Origin: Bradyrhizobium algeriense
GTDB lineage: Bacteria > Pseudomonadota > Alphaproteobacteria > Rhizobiales > Xanthobacteraceae
Reading direction: 5' to 3'
NCBI RefSeq assembly: GCF_036924595.1
Contig: NZ_JAZHRV010000001.1
Span: 7,095,501 to 7,159,500, forward strand
Length of the DNA stretch: 64,000 nucleotides
This document shows positions 36,519 to 44,792 of this stretch, in pieces (position 1 is the first letter of the stretch; each line of letters starts with the position of its first letter). A program made the position numbers and the translations under genes. The notes under the pieces are model-generated. The model saw only the letters and a program-made list of their open reading frames with translations, searched no databases and was not told the DNA's origin.

Positions 36519-37487
36519 ATGGCATCGAACCTGGAAACGCTCGTCACGGTTTTTGGCGGATCGGGGTTTCTGGGGCGAAACGTGGTCCGGGCGCTGGCCA
36601 AGCGCGAATACCGGATCAGGGTGGCGGTGCGTCGGCCGGAACTGGCCGGGCACCTGCAGCCACTCGGCCGGGTCGGCCAGATCCACGCCGTGCAGGCCAA
36701 TCTGCGCTATCCGGCATCCGTCGAGGCGGCGATGCGCGATTCGCAAGTCGCAATCAACCTGGTCGGCACCCTGGCCGAGAGCGGCGCGCAGACCTTTGAC
36801 GCCGTACAGGCCAAGGGCGCCGAAACGGTCGCCAAGGCCGCCGCTGCCGCAGGCGCCCGGATGGTGCACGTGTCCGCGATCGGCACCGACGAGAACTCGC
36901 CCTCGGGCTATGGCCGCTCCAAGGCATCGGGCGAAAAGGCCGTGCTGGCCGCCGTCCCCTCCGCCACGATCCTGCGGCCCTCGGTGGTGTTCGGCCCCGA
37001 GGATCAGTTTACCAACCGCTTTGCGGCGCTGGCCCGGATATCGCCCTTCCTGCCGCTGATCGGCGGCGGCGTGACCCGGATGCAGCCGGTCTATGTCGGC
37101 GACGTCGCGACCGCGGTGGCCAATGCCGTCGACGGCAAGACCGCATCTGGGGCGACCTACGAGCTCGGCGGGCCGGAAGTGCTGACGATGCGCGAGATCA
37201 TGGAAGTCATCCTCGCGATCACCGGGCGCAAGCGCATGCTGATTTCGCTGCCGTGGGGTTTGGCGAAGATGCAGGCGATGTTCCTGCAGTTCGCGCCGGG
37301 CATGCTGAAGCTGACGCCGGACCAGGTGATGATGCTGCAGTCCGACAATGTGGTATCGGACGCGGCGAAGTCCGCGGGCCTCACGCTGGCAGGCCTCGGC
37401 ATCACGCCGGAGTCGATGCAGGCGATCGCCCCGCAATATCTCTGGCGCTTCCGCGCCGCCGGGCAGTTCCAGCGCATGAGCGTGTAG
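36519..37487 (+). CDS. NDUFA9-like NAD(P)-binding protein (complex I accessory type)
   Basis: A 322-residue extended short-chain dehydrogenase-like protein. The Rossmann nucleotide motif VTVFGGSGFLGRNVVRAL is at about residues 8-25, followed by IRVAVRRPE. It lacks a clear YxxxK catalytic pair of classical epimerases (GYGRSKASGE is the equivalent area). Overall it matches the alphaproteobacterial homologues of mitochondrial complex I subunit NDUFA9. These may help assemble or stabilise respiratory complex I; activity is unproven. Start ATG 36519 follows CAGGAA; a TTG two codons earlier is possible. It is upstream of a repeat and convergent with uppP. Confidence 0.88.
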   Translation: MASNLETLVTVFGGSGFLGRNVVRALAKREYRIRVAVRRPELAGHLQPLGRVGQIHAVQANLRYPASVEAAMRDSQVAINLVGTLAESGAQTFDAVQAKGAETVAKAAAAAGARMVHVSAIGTDENSPSGYGRSKASGEKAVLAAVPSATILRPSVVFGPEDQFTNRFAALARISPFLPLIGGGVTRMQPVYVGDVATAVANAVDGKTASGATYELGGPEVLTMREIMEVILAITGRKRMLISLPWGLAKMQAMFLQFAPGMLKLTPDQVMMLQSDNVVSDAAKSAGLTLAGLGITPESMQAIAPQYLWRFRAAGQFQRMSV

Positions 37488-37493
37488 TTTTTC

Positions 37494-37618
37494 GTAGGGT
37501 GGGCAAAGCCACCGGGTCGCGCGAATGCGCGCCCGATGACAGGCTCCGCGCGCCCACCATTGCGAGCTCGGTGTTGGATGGTGGGCACGGCGCAAGAACG
37601 CCTTTGCCCACCCCTACG
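37494..37618. repeat. nested palindromic repeat (GTAGGGTGGGCAAAG family)
   Basis: The outer arms GTAGGGTGGGCAAAG (37494-37508) and its partner ending TTTGCCCACCCCTAC (37602-37616) flank an inner element at 37514-37547, which is an exact inverted copy of 744-777. The whole lies between two convergent genes. The same outer arms make the repeat at 49768-49853. Confidence 0.75.
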
Positions 37619-37638
37619 AATCCAACAATTTTGGATCC

Positions 37639-38445
37639 CTACCGCCCCAGCGCCAGCGCGATCAGGCCGAGCGTGCCGAGGATGACGCGCCACCACGCGA
37701 AGAACGTGAACCCGTGGCGGGTGACATAGGTCAGGAACGTCTTCACCACGATCGCCGCGGTGATGAACGACACCACGAATCCGATCGCGATGACGCCGAT
37801 ATGGTCGACCGTCATCTCGCCGCGGTTCTTGTAGAAATCATAGGCGAACGCGCCGACCATCGTGGGGATCGCGAGAAAGAACGAGAACTCCGCCGCCGAT
37901 CGCTTGTCGCCGCCGAGCAGCATCGCCGCCACGATGCTGGCGCCGGAGCGCGATACGCCCGGAATCATCGCGACGCATTGCGCGATGCCGATCCACAGAT
38001 ACATCATCAGCGGATAGCGCGTGGCGTCGTCCTCGCGCGGCTTGAGATTGAGCTGATCGACCCACAGCAGGATCGCGCCGCCGACGATCAGCGTGAAACA
38101 CACCACCCACGGATTGAAGAGCAATTCCTTGATGTACTTGCCGACAGCCAGGCCGACGACCACCGCCGGCAGGAACGCCACCAGCACGCCGATCACGAAC
38201 CGGCGATCGTCGGGATTGGTGAACATGCCGAGGGCTACGCGTGACAGCTTGACGAAATAAAGCATCACGATCGCAAGAATCGCCCCGAGCTGAATCAGGA
38301 TCACAAAGCTCTGCCAGAAGGCGCCCTCGCCAAGGCCGAAGAAGCGTTGCGCCAGCAGCATATGGCCGGTGGAGGAAACCGGGAGAAATTCCGTGATACC
38401 CTCGATGATGCCGAGAATCACCGCCTTCACTGCATCAGACATCAT
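37639..38445 (-). CDS. uppP: undecaprenyl-diphosphatase
   Basis: A 268-residue BacA/UppP integral membrane phosphatase that recycles the lipid carrier undecaprenyl pyrophosphate for peptidoglycan and other envelope polymers. The two active-site blocks are present: EGITEFLPVSSTGHML at residues 15-30 (glutamate-rich motif) and PGVSRSGASI in the second half. About eight hydrophobic segments are seen. Loss or gain of the gene affects bacitracin sensitivity in the family. Two adjacent ATGs (38445, 38442) are possible starts. It is monocistronic, convergent with the NDUFA9-like gene. Confidence 0.95.
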   Translation of the reverse strand: MMSDAVKAVILGIIEGITEFLPVSSTGHMLLAQRFFGLGEGAFWQSFVILIQLGAILAIVMLYFVKLSRVALGMFTNPDDRRFVIGVLVAFLPAVVVGLAVGKYIKELLFNPWVVCFTLIVGGAILLWVDQLNLKPREDDATRYPLMMYLWIGIAQCVAMIPGVSRSGASIVAAMLLGGDKRSAAEFSFFLAIPTMVGAFAYDFYKNRGEMTVDHIGVIAIGFVVSFITAAIVVKTFLTYVTRHGFTFFAWWRVILGTLGLIALALGR

Positions 38446-38622
38446 GCTGTGGTCCGTTTTTGACTGGAAAAGCCGGGCCCTTCTCGCCTATTCGATCCCA
38501 TGCCGCAATCGCAAAAAAACGGCAAAACACCATTGTCTCGCGCGTTTGCTTGGCTAGTGTCGCGATTCGCATGACGCGGCTTGAGGGTTCCTCCAGCGCC
38601 GCGACTTTGACTTAGGGATTTT

Positions 38623-39315
38623 ATGTACACGCTCTATCATCATCCGTTCTGTCCGCATTCGCGCTTCATTCGCCTGGTGCTGGGCGAACACGGCCTCGAC
38701 CTGCGCCTGGTGGAAGAACGGGCCTGGGAGCGGCGTGAAGGGTTTCTCGTGCTCAATCCTGCGGGCACCACGCCTGTCTTGATGGCTGACGGATTTCCGC
38801 CGATTCCGGGCGCCGGGATCATCGCCGAATATCTCGACGAGACGCACGGCCTGGAGGCGGGCGAGCGGCGACTGTTGCCGGCCTCGATGGCCGAGCGTGT
38901 CGAGGTGCGCCGGCTGATGGCGTGGTTCAACGAAAAATTCTTCGAGGAGGCGTCGAACCCGCTGGTGATCGAGCGCATCTACAAGCGTTTCATGAGCGAG
39001 GAGAATGGCGGCGGCGCGCCGGCAACAGACGTAATCCGCGCAGCCAAGGTCAATGTGCGCTATCATCTGGCCTATATCGGCTGGCTGGCGCAGACGCGGA
39101 ACTTCCTCGCCGGCGACCGGCTGACCTACGCGGATCTCGCCGCCGCGGCGCATCTTTCGGCGATCGATTATCTGGGCGATGTGCCATGGCACGAGGACGA
39201 GGCGGCAAAGGCGTGGTACGCGCGGGTAAAATCCCGCCCGTCGTTCCGCCCGCTGCTCAGCGAATGGCTGGCGGGCGTGCCGGCGTCGCGGACCTACGTG
39301 GACCTCGACTTCTGA
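38623..39315 (+). CDS. glutathione S-transferase family protein
   Basis: A 230-residue GST-fold protein. The N-terminal thioredoxin-like domain opens [22 protein letters not shown] (a CPHS site in place of the usual Ser/Tyr) and has the cis-proline area [14 protein letters not shown]; both are slightly shortened here. The helical C-terminal domain contains [20 protein letters not shown], the typical second-domain motif. A substrate cannot be assigned. The ATG at 38623 has no strong ribosome binding site (TTAGGG upstream). Its stop touches the presumed start of queG (CTGA), so the genes are coupled. Confidence 0.88.
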   Translation: MYTLYHHPFCPHSRFIRLVLGEHGLDLRLVEERAWERREGFLVLNPAGTTPVLMADGFPPIPGAGIIAEYLDETHGLEAGERRLLPASMAERVEVRRLMAWFNEKFFEEASNPLVIERIYKRFMSEENGGGAPATDVIRAAKVNVRYHLAYIGWLAQTRNFLAGDRLTYADLAAAAHLSAIDYLGDVPWHEDEAAKAWYARVKSRPSFRPLLSEWLAGVPASRTYVDLDF

Positions 39316-40502
39316 ACAAGGGCGCTAAACTCTCCGCCGCCGATCTGAAGGCCGCGCTCAAGCGCGAGGCGGAGACGCTCGGCTTCGACTGCATCGGCGT
39401 CACCGATCCCGACGCGATCGGCACTGCCGGCAAATATTTTCGCGAATTCCTCGATGCCGGCGCGCATGGCGACATGGACTGGCTCGCCGCCCAACCCGAA
39501 CGGCGGATGGATCCGCGCGTGCTGTGGCCCGGCGTGCGCTCGATCATCATGCTCGGCGTCAATTATGGACCCGATGACAATCCGCTCGCGCTTCTCGAAC
39601 AACGTGCGCGCGGCGCAATCTCCGCCTATGCGCAGGGCGACGACTATCACGACGTCATCAAGAAGCGGCTGAAGATGCTGGCGCGATGGCTGGTCGCCGC
39701 GTCAGGTGACGAGGTGAAAGTATTCATCGATACCGCAGCGGTGATGGAAAAGCCGCTGGCGCAGGCGGCGGGGCTCGGCTGGCAGGGCAAGCACACCAAC
39801 CTGGTCTCGCGCGAGTTCGGCTCGTGGCTGTTTCTCGGCGCGATCTTTTCCGCATCCGACCTGCCGCGCGACGCGGCGGACGGCGATCATTGCGGTTCCT
39901 GCAATGCTTGCCAGGAGATCTGCCCGACCGCGGCGTTCCCTGCGCCCTACAAGCTCGATGCGCGGCGCTGCATCTCCTATCTGACGATCGAAAACAAGGG
40001 CCCGATCCCGCGCGAGTTTCGCAAGAGCATCGGCAACCGCATCTATGGCTGCGATGATTGCCTCGCCGTGTGCCCGTGGAACAAGTTCGCGCAGCAAGGC
40101 CGCGAGGCGAAACTGGCCGCGCGGGCGGAGTTACGTGCGCCGTCGCTGGCGGAGCTGGCGCGGCTCGACGACGCCGCCTTCCGCGCGCTGTTTACCAAAT
40201 CGCCGGTCAAGCGCATCGGCCGCGACCGTTTTGTCCGCAACGTGCTGATCGCGATCGGCAACGCGGGTGATGCATCGCTGGCGCCGGCGGCCGAACGCCT
40301 GCTGGATGATGCAAGCCCGCTGGTTCGCGGTGCCGCGGTGTGGGCGCTGTCGCAGCTGATGGAGCGGGAGAGGTTTGACGCGCTGGCGGCGAACGCGGTC
40401 GGCGTCGAGACGGATGAAGATGTCCGCTCGGAATGGCGGCAAACCTCCGTCGTCATGCCCTGCGAAGGCGGGGCATCCAGTACTCCCGGGCATCTCGGCT
40501 GA
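39264..40502 (+). CDS. queG: epoxyqueuosine reductase
   Basis: Cobalamin-dependent Fe-S enzyme for the last step of queuosine synthesis in tRNA. Two 4Fe-4S motifs are seen: [12 protein letters not shown] and [12 protein letters not shown]. Upstream lie [14 protein letters not shown] and [16 protein letters not shown]-like repeats follow ([14 protein letters not shown]). The start is uncertain. ATG 39264 lies inside the gst gene, while a CTG at 39312 in CTGA exactly at the gst stop would give the usual N-terminus [15 protein letters not shown]. No better start exists. The last 15 or so residues ([15 protein letters not shown]) read through a dispersed repeat, so the natural C-terminus was probably replaced. 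Confidence 0.93.
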   Translation: MAGGRAGVADLRGPRLLNKGAKLSAADLKAALKREAETLGFDCIGVTDPDAIGTAGKYFREFLDAGAHGDMDWLAAQPERRMDPRVLWPGVRSIIMLGVNYGPDDNPLALLEQRARGAISAYAQGDDYHDVIKKRLKMLARWLVAASGDEVKVFIDTAAVMEKPLAQAAGLGWQGKHTNLVSREFGSWLFLGAIFSASDLPRDAADGDHCGSCNACQEICPTAAFPAPYKLDARRCISYLTIENKGPIPREFRKSIGNRIYGCDDCLAVCPWNKFAQQGREAKLAARAELRAPSLAELARLDDAAFRALFTKSPVKRIGRDRFVRNVLIAIGNAGDASLAPAAERLLDDASPLVRGAAVWALSQLMERERFDALAANAVGVETDEDVRSEWRQTSVVMPCEGGASSTPGHLG

Positions 40503-40600
40503 ACCGATATGTCACGGCGTACTGGATCGTCCGCCCCAGTGCGCAATTGCGCGCAAGGCGGACGATGAGAGGGACATCCAAATCCGCCATGGTCGCTCGC
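40451..40600. repeat. TCATGCCC...GGGCATCCAG repeat overlapping queG 3' end
   Basis: GTCATGCCCTGCGAAGGCGGG followed by GCATCCAGTA is the core of a dispersed palindrome also seen at 45296-45318 as ATGCCCGGG / CCCGGGCAT. It continues with GTCACGGCGTACTGGATCGT and GCGCAATTGCGC. It covers the last codons of queG and the gap before the thioesterase gene. Confidence 0.65.
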
Positions 40601-40601
40601 C

Positions 40602-41408
40602 ATGACAAAAAATCAGCCTTTCTTCACCCACGATCGCGTCAACGATAGCTTCATGCCCACGCCGGTTGCGAACGGAGCCTGGGACCCCAATTCCCTGCAC
40701 GGCCGTGTCGTTGTCGGCCTGCTCGCCCATGTGATCGAGCAGCGCCACGGCTCCGACGATTTCGTGCCGGCGCGGCTCACCGTCGACATGTTCCGCCTTC
40801 CCAACATCACGACGCCGATCGAGGTCACGACCCGGCTTATCCGCGACGGCATGCGCATCAGGGTGGTGGAAGCCGAGTTCATCAGTGGCGGCACCCGCAT
40901 GGCGCGCGCCTCCTGCCAGTTGTTGCGCAAGACGGAAAACGCGCCGGGCAATGTCTGGTCGCCGCCGAACTGGGATGCGCCGAAGCCGTCGGACATTCCA
41001 AAGCCCACCGATCCCAGGCTCGGCATGAACGGCAAATGGACCACGCGGCCGATCGTAGGCCACATGGGTGCGCTCGGGCCGCGGCGGCTGTGGATGAGCG
41101 AGGTGCGCGAACTCGTCGAGGGCGTGCCGATGTCGCCCTTCGTGCATGTCGCCACCGGCGCCGACTTCGCCAGCCCGTTCGCCAATGCCGGCGACCAGGG
41201 CCTCGGCTACATCAACAGCGACGTCACGCTCCATCTGCATCGCTTGCCCGTCACGCCATGGGTCGGCTTCGAGGTCGTCAACCACCACGCCACCGACGGC
41301 ATCGCAATCGGCGAATGCTGGCTCTATGACGAGCAGGGTCCGATCGGGACGTCCACGGTCGCGGCGCTCGCGCAGCGCAAGCCGACGACCAACGTGCCGC
41401 CGCCGTAG
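40602..41408 (+). CDS. acyl-CoA thioesterase domain (TesB-like) protein
   Basis: A 268-residue protein with a double hot-dog layout. The first half begins FFTHDRVNDSFMPTPVANGAW and contains DDFVPARLTVDMFRLP, a thioesterase II-like motif; the second half contains YINSDVTLHLHRLPVTPWVGFEV and TDGIAIGECWLYDEQGPIG, close to the end typical of TesB-type C-terminal domains. It would hydrolyse acyl-CoAs, with chain length unknown. The start ATG 40602 has no clear ribosome binding site. Neighbours queG and a SnoaL-like gene do not constrain its pathway. Confidence 0.82.
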   Translation: MTKNQPFFTHDRVNDSFMPTPVANGAWDPNSLHGRVVVGLLAHVIEQRHGSDDFVPARLTVDMFRLPNITTPIEVTTRLIRDGMRIRVVEAEFISGGTRMARASCQLLRKTENAPGNVWSPPNWDAPKPSDIPKPTDPRLGMNGKWTTRPIVGHMGALGPRRLWMSEVRELVEGVPMSPFVHVATGADFASPFANAGDQGLGYINSDVTLHLHRLPVTPWVGFEVVNHHATDGIAIGECWLYDEQGPIGTSTVAALAQRKPTTNVPPP

Positions 41409-41540
41409 TTGCCGCAGCCGTCATTGCCTGCGACAAACGCGAAGCGTTTGCGCAAGGGAGCGTAGCGACGAAGCAATTCACTCTTCCTTTGTGGCGCTAT
41501 GGATTGCTTCGCTTCGCTCGCAATGACGTGGAGAGACCGT
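41409..41540. repeat. GCGAAGCGAAGCAATCC-type repeat
   Basis: Between the thioesterase and SnoaL-like genes the sequence GTCATTGCCTGCGACAAACGC, then GTAGCGACGAAGCAATTCA, then TGGATTGCTTCGCTTCGCTC with CAATGACG is a folded-back dispersed element (outer GTCATTGC / GCAATGAC). No gene was found. Confidence 0.65.
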
Positions 41541-41543
41541 CAC

Positions 41544-42011
41544 TTACGCCAAATGCCGCTTCATCTCCGGCCGCGCCTTCAGCGCGGCGCCTTGCTTGGC
41601 AACGATCTTGACGATGCGCTCCGGCGCAAACTTGATGTCGACAAAGGCCGGCGCGGTGTTGGCGACCTCGTGGTACTCTGCGATCTTGCCATCGCACAGC
41701 CGCATGATGGCCACGCCCTCGAACATTGCCCGCGCCCCCTCGGCTTCCGGCAGCGTCGAGCGGTAGCTGAAGGTGTAGCGCGCATACAGCGTCCGTCCGT
41801 CGCTGACGGGATCGTGCATGTCCCAGCGAAAATCGGTGGCCGTGCGATAGAACCAGTCGTCGATCATCCCTGCGATTTTCGCGCGGCCTTCGAACGCGCC
41901 GTAAAACACGTCGTGATAGACGCCGTCTTCGGTGAACAGTTCCGCGAACGCCTTGCCGTTGCGCTGCTCGACGGCGTCGCAGAAGGCGCGGAGCATGGTG
42001 GATGCGTTCAT
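41544..42011 (-). CDS. SnoaL-like / nuclear transport factor 2 family protein
   Basis: A 155-residue NTF2-fold protein: helices LRAFCDAVEQRNGKAFAELF, then DGVYHDVFYGAFEGRAKIAGMIDDWF, then beta strands including RTLYARYTFSYRSTLPEAEGA and KIAEYHEVANTAPAF (shown shortened). This is the pattern of SnoaL-like small-molecule isomerases/hydratases, and also of non-enzymatic members. The conserved pocket residues His and Asp (YHDVFY) are present, so an enzyme is possible. The C-terminal basic tail KARPEMKRHLA is unremarkable. It lies after a repeat and before an alpha/beta hydrolase on the same strand; the two may be unrelated. Confidence 0.8.
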   Translation of the reverse strand: MNASTMLRAFCDAVEQRNGKAFAELFTEDGVYHDVFYGAFEGRAKIAGMIDDWFYRTATDFRWDMHDPVSDGRTLYARYTFSYRSTLPEAEGARAMFEGVAIMRLCDGKIAEYHEVANTAPAFVDIKFAPERIVKIVAKQGAALKARPEMKRHLA

Positions 42012-42040
42012 GGCGTTGTCTCCCCGCTCGCTTTTTCTTC

Positions 42041-42178
42041 CCCTCTCCCCTTGTGGGAGAGGGTGGATCGAATGAGCGTCAGCTCATTCGAGACGGGTGA
42101 GGGGTCTGTCTCCGCGGATAGAGACCCCTCATCCGCCTTCGCTATCGCGAAGGCACCTTCTCCCACAAGGGGAGAAGG
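42041..42178. repeat. inverted pair of CCTTCTCCC-type repeats
   Basis: CCCTCTCCCC-TTG-TGGGAGAGGG at 42041-42063 and the inverse CCTTCTCCCA-CAA-GGGGAGAAGG at 42156-42178 flank a middle with GAGCGTCAGCTC and paired GGTGAGGGGTCTG / CAGACCCC-like arms. Together they can form a large hairpin between convergent-free minus-strand genes. A copy of the unit is at 9010-9032. Confidence 0.7.
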
Positions 42179-42193
42179 AAGGAAGAGAAAAAC

Positions 42194-42988
42194 TCACCCC
42201 ATCTCCGCCACCGCCGCCATGATCCGTGCGATGTCCTGCGGGCGCGACAGGCGGTGGTCGCCGTCCTGGATCATGGTCAGTACCACGTCCTCCGCCGGCA
42301 GCCGGTGCGCCAGCGCGAAGGCGTGCTGCCAGGGCACATCAGGATCCTGCGCGCCCTGCAGGATGCGCACCGGGCATCCGACCTCGATGGCGCTGCCGAG
42401 CAGCAGATGGTTGCGGCCCTCCTCGATCAGCGCGCGCGTGATCGGATAGGGCGCGCCGTCGCCATACTCCGACGGCCGCATCCACACGCCCTTGGTGCTG
42501 ATCTCCTCGCGAACCTCGTCAGAGAAAGCGTTCCACATCAATTGCTCGGTGAAATCAGGCGCCGGCGCAATCAGTACCAGCCCGGCGAGCGTCGCCTGCT
42601 TCGCCTCGCGGCTTGCGATGGCGCGCGCCAGCAGCAGCGCCATCCAGCCGCCCATCGACGAACCGATCACGACCTGCGGCCCCCGGCAGAACTGCTCGAA
42701 CACGGCGATGGCCTCTTCCAGCCAGCGGCCGATGGTGCCGTCGATGAAAGCGCCGCCCGATTCGCCATGGCCGGAATAATCGAACCTGATACAGGCGCGG
42801 CCATGTTCCGCGGCCCAGGCGTCCAGCGCCAGCGCCTTGGTGCCCCTCATGTCGGAATTGAAGCCGCCCAGCCAGAACAGCCCGGGCCCGCCGCCGTCAC
42901 GGGCGCGCACCGCGATCCGGCGCTGGCCAGCGCCCTCTCCCACCTCGATAAAGGTCGGTTCCTGGTCGATTGGTGCTGAATTGGTCAT
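42194..42988 (-). CDS. alpha/beta hydrolase
   Basis: A 264-residue alpha/beta-fold hydrolase. The nucleophile elbow is GSSMGGWMALLLA with the active serine; an earlier strand motif is FWLGGFNSDMRGTKA and the oxyanion region lies before FDYSGHGESGG. Later GAQDPDVPWQHAFAL supplies the acid and DGDHRLSRP the catalytic histidine. Sequence style matches the short serine hydrolases of the palmitoyl-protein thioesterase ABHD10-like group in alphaproteobacteria. The substrate is unknown. Start ATG 42988 (MTNSAPIDQEPTFIEVGEG) is preferred over the upstream open frame. Confidence 0.87.
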   Translation of the reverse strand: MTNSAPIDQEPTFIEVGEGAGQRRIAVRARDGGGPGLFWLGGFNSDMRGTKALALDAWAAEHGRACIRFDYSGHGESGGAFIDGTIGRWLEEAIAVFEQFCRGPQVVIGSSMGGWMALLLARAIASREAKQATLAGLVLIAPAPDFTEQLMWNAFSDEVREEISTKGVWMRPSEYGDGAPYPITRALIEEGRNHLLLGSAIEVGCPVRILQGAQDPDVPWQHAFALAHRLPAEDVVLTMIQDGDHRLSRPQDIARIMAAVAEMG

Positions 42989-43211
42989 GGATCTGTCACT
43001 CTCGCCCCGTTGCTTTGTCCGTGAGCGCACTTCATCGGTCAAGCACGACCGCCCGGCGCTTGCGGATCGGCCCGCCGCGCTATATTTGCCGCACGTGACC
43101 GAAATGCCTCGCATTTGACGGTTTTCGGGCGCAGAGCGTGAGTTCGCTTGCTGTTATCAGCGTATTGCTTCAAACTACGGCCCTTCCTTTCACAACTTTG
43201 GAGAGTTACCC

Positions 43212-43751
43212 ATTCGCCGTCCCAACAGAGCCCCGCCCGCTGCAACCAAAGACGGGCCGCGCACCAATGATGATATCCGCAACGCGCAGATCCAGCTGAT
43301 CGATCAGACCGGCCTCAACCACGGAACAGTCGAGACCGTGGTCGCCATCAAGATGGCCCTCGAGGCGGGCATGGATCTCGTCGAGATTTCGCCGAACAAC
43401 AATCCTCCCGTTTGCAAGATTATGGACTACGGGAAGTTCAAGTATTCGGCACAGAAGAAAGCTGCCGAGGCCCGCAAGAAGCAGAAGATCGTCGAGATCA
43501 AGGAGATCAAGCTGCGGCCGATGATCGACGATCACGATTACGACGTGAAGATGCGCGCGATGCAGCGGTTCTTCGAGGAAGGCGACAAGGTCAAGATCAC
43601 CTTGCGCTACCGTGGCCGTGAAATGGCGCACCAGGAGATCGGCACCAAGCTTCTGGACAAGGTGAAGGCCGATGTCGCCGAGTTCGCCAAGGTCGAGCAG
43701 GATGCACGTTTCGAAGGACGCCAGGTCGTGATGGTGCTGGCGCCGCGCTGA
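43212..43751 (+). CDS. infC: translation initiation factor IF-3 (AUU start)
   Basis: A 179-residue IF-3 that prevents 30S/50S joining and discriminates start codons. Translation begins at ATT 43212-43214, seven bases after GGAGAG, and runs [20 protein letters not shown] into the conserved IF3 N-domain; no ATG or GTG start exists nearby upstream. Starting at the first GTG (43338) would remove 42 conserved residues. Blocks include [20 protein letters not shown] and the C-domain [13 protein letters not shown]. The rare AUU start is the basis of IF-3 autoregulation in E. coli. A terminator follows, so rpmI-rplT are transcribed separately. Confidence 0.96.
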   Translation: MRRPNRAPPAATKDGPRTNDDIRNAQIQLIDQTGLNHGTVETVVAIKMALEAGMDLVEISPNNNPPVCKIMDYGKFKYSAQKKAAEARKKQKIVEIKEIKLRPMIDDHDYDVKMRAMQRFFEEGDKVKITLRYRGREMAHQEIGTKLLDKVKADVAEFAKVEQDARFEGRQVVMVLAPR

Positions 43752-43779
43752 TTTGAATTCAGGATCGGACGATATGAAA

Positions 43780-43815
43780 CGGCCCGTCAGATATCCGACG
43801 GGCCGATTTCGTTGT
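43780..43815 (+). terminator. intrinsic terminator of infC
   Basis: CGGCCCGTC (43780-43788) pairs with GACGGGCCG (43797-43805) over an eight-base loop, followed by ATTTCGTTGTTTG. It lies about 30 bases after the infC stop, facing the opposite-strand gene that begins its 3' end at 43824, so it may serve both. Confidence 0.8.
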
Positions 43816-43823
43816 TTGAAAAG

Positions 43824-44252
43824 TCAGCCGCGCGTAGCCTGCCAGGTACCGTTACAATAGTCACCGGTGATGATGCCGCGCCACCAGCCCGCACCGTAGC
43901 TGCCTACAAGCCGGCCGCCGCCGCTGGCGTGGGACGCGCCGACCGAAACCCTGACCGCAACAACGCCCGCGCGACTAACTGATCCCGAAACCCTGCCGCC
44001 GCCGGCCGATGAAACCCGGCTGCCGATGACAGTGAAGGGAACACTGTAGCCTGAACTGCAATTGCCCCGCGTGGTGGCGAAGACTACGTTCCAGGTTCCG
44101 TCATAGGCTCGGATTGCCCTGGCCCCCCTCGCGGCTTCGGCGGTCACCGGGGCCGCCAGGACGGCTAGCGCGGCGAAAACGGGAAGCCAGCGCGCGGTGC
44201 GAAGGCCGGGAGAAGCGTCAAAACTGGCAATCGATCGCTGAAAACGGGTCAT
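43824..44252 (-). CDS. putative secreted glycine/serine-rich protein
   Basis: A 142-residue protein starting MTRFQRSIASFDASPG at 44252, with a signal-like segment LPVFAALAVLAAPVTAEAARG at about residues 24-44. The mature part is small, rich in Gly, Ser, Val and Arg, with two cysteines (NCSSGYSV and GDYCNGTWQ) that could form one disulfide. The pattern YDGTWNVVF...GTW resembles short beta-structured secreted proteins of alphaproteobacteria. I know no named function. It is convergent with infC. The frame is open 26 codons upstream without support. Confidence 0.7.
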   Translation of the reverse strand: MTRFQRSIASFDASPGLRTARWLPVFAALAVLAAPVTAEAARGARAIRAYDGTWNVVFATTRGNCSSGYSVPFTVIGSRVSSAGGGRVSGSVSRAGVVAVRVSVGASHASGGGRLVGSYGAGWWRGIITGDYCNGTWQATRG

Positions 44253-44470
44253 TGTTCCTACTCCGCACGGGATGTTTAACGACGTCAGCGATAGGTAGCG
44301 GCGTGGGGAGCCGCGGTTCATCATTGCCAATTGGCGCTTCCTCTGCCATAAGCCCGACCTTCATCGCCCGGCTGATCAAGGGCTGCCGTGTCGATGTCCG
44401 TGCGGGTTGGTTCGTTTTCGAAAAAACCTGAGCACTTTCAACGCTCTAACGAGCATTTTAAGCCGCAAAA

Positions 44471-44491
44471 GCGCCCCTCGGGCGCATTTTT
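44471..44491 (+). terminator. hairpin with T-tract in the rpmI leader (terminator or attenuator)
   Basis: GCGCCC (44471-44476) and GGGCGC (44480-44485) around CTC are followed by ATTTTTC, ending 22 bases before the rpmI start. A GC stem plus T-run this close to the start suggests control of rpmI-rplT-pheS by early termination, or that the upstream signal ends here. Confidence 0.6.
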
Positions 44492-44513
44492 CTGTGGCCG
44501 ATAGGAGAGCCAA

Positions 44514-44714
44514 ATGCCCAAGCTGAAGACCAAGTCAGGCGCTAAAAAGCGCTTCAAGGTGACTGCCACCGGCAAAGTGATGCACGCCCAGCGCGGCAAG
44601 CGCCACGGCATGATCAAGCGGACCAAGAAGCAGATTCGTCAGCTCCGCGGCACCCGCGTGCTGTTCAAGACCGACGGCGACAACGTCAAGAAGTACTTCT
44701 TGCCGAACGCCTGA
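44514..44714 (+). CDS. rpmI: 50S ribosomal protein L35
   Basis: A 66-residue highly basic protein, [20 protein letters not shown], with the conserved [21 protein letters not shown] 44514 follows AGGAGAG. The gene pairs with rplT 78 bases downstream. In the family, L35 and L20 are co-regulated by L20 binding to mRNA; a T-run hairpin stands directly upstream here, although I cannot show an L20 site. Length is normal. Confidence 0.97.
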   Translation: MPKLKTKSGAKKRFKVTATGKVMHAQRGKRHGMIKRTKKQIRQLRGTRVLFKTDGDNVKKYFLPNA

Positions 44715-44792
44715 TCGCGCTCGCATTCCGCTAAAGCCGGCCGCGTCCGCGCGGCGATCCATCACCGATTTAAAAATTCAAGGATAGCAGTC

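Noticed and set aside
37157..37696. 179-residue minus-strand ORF spanning a repeat
   Set aside because: It crosses the 3' end of a known gene and an intergenic palindrome. No homology or start signal.
38922..39263. In-frame extension of queG through the gst gene
   Set aside because: The gst gene is clearly coding in another frame here, and QueG homology begins only near 39315.
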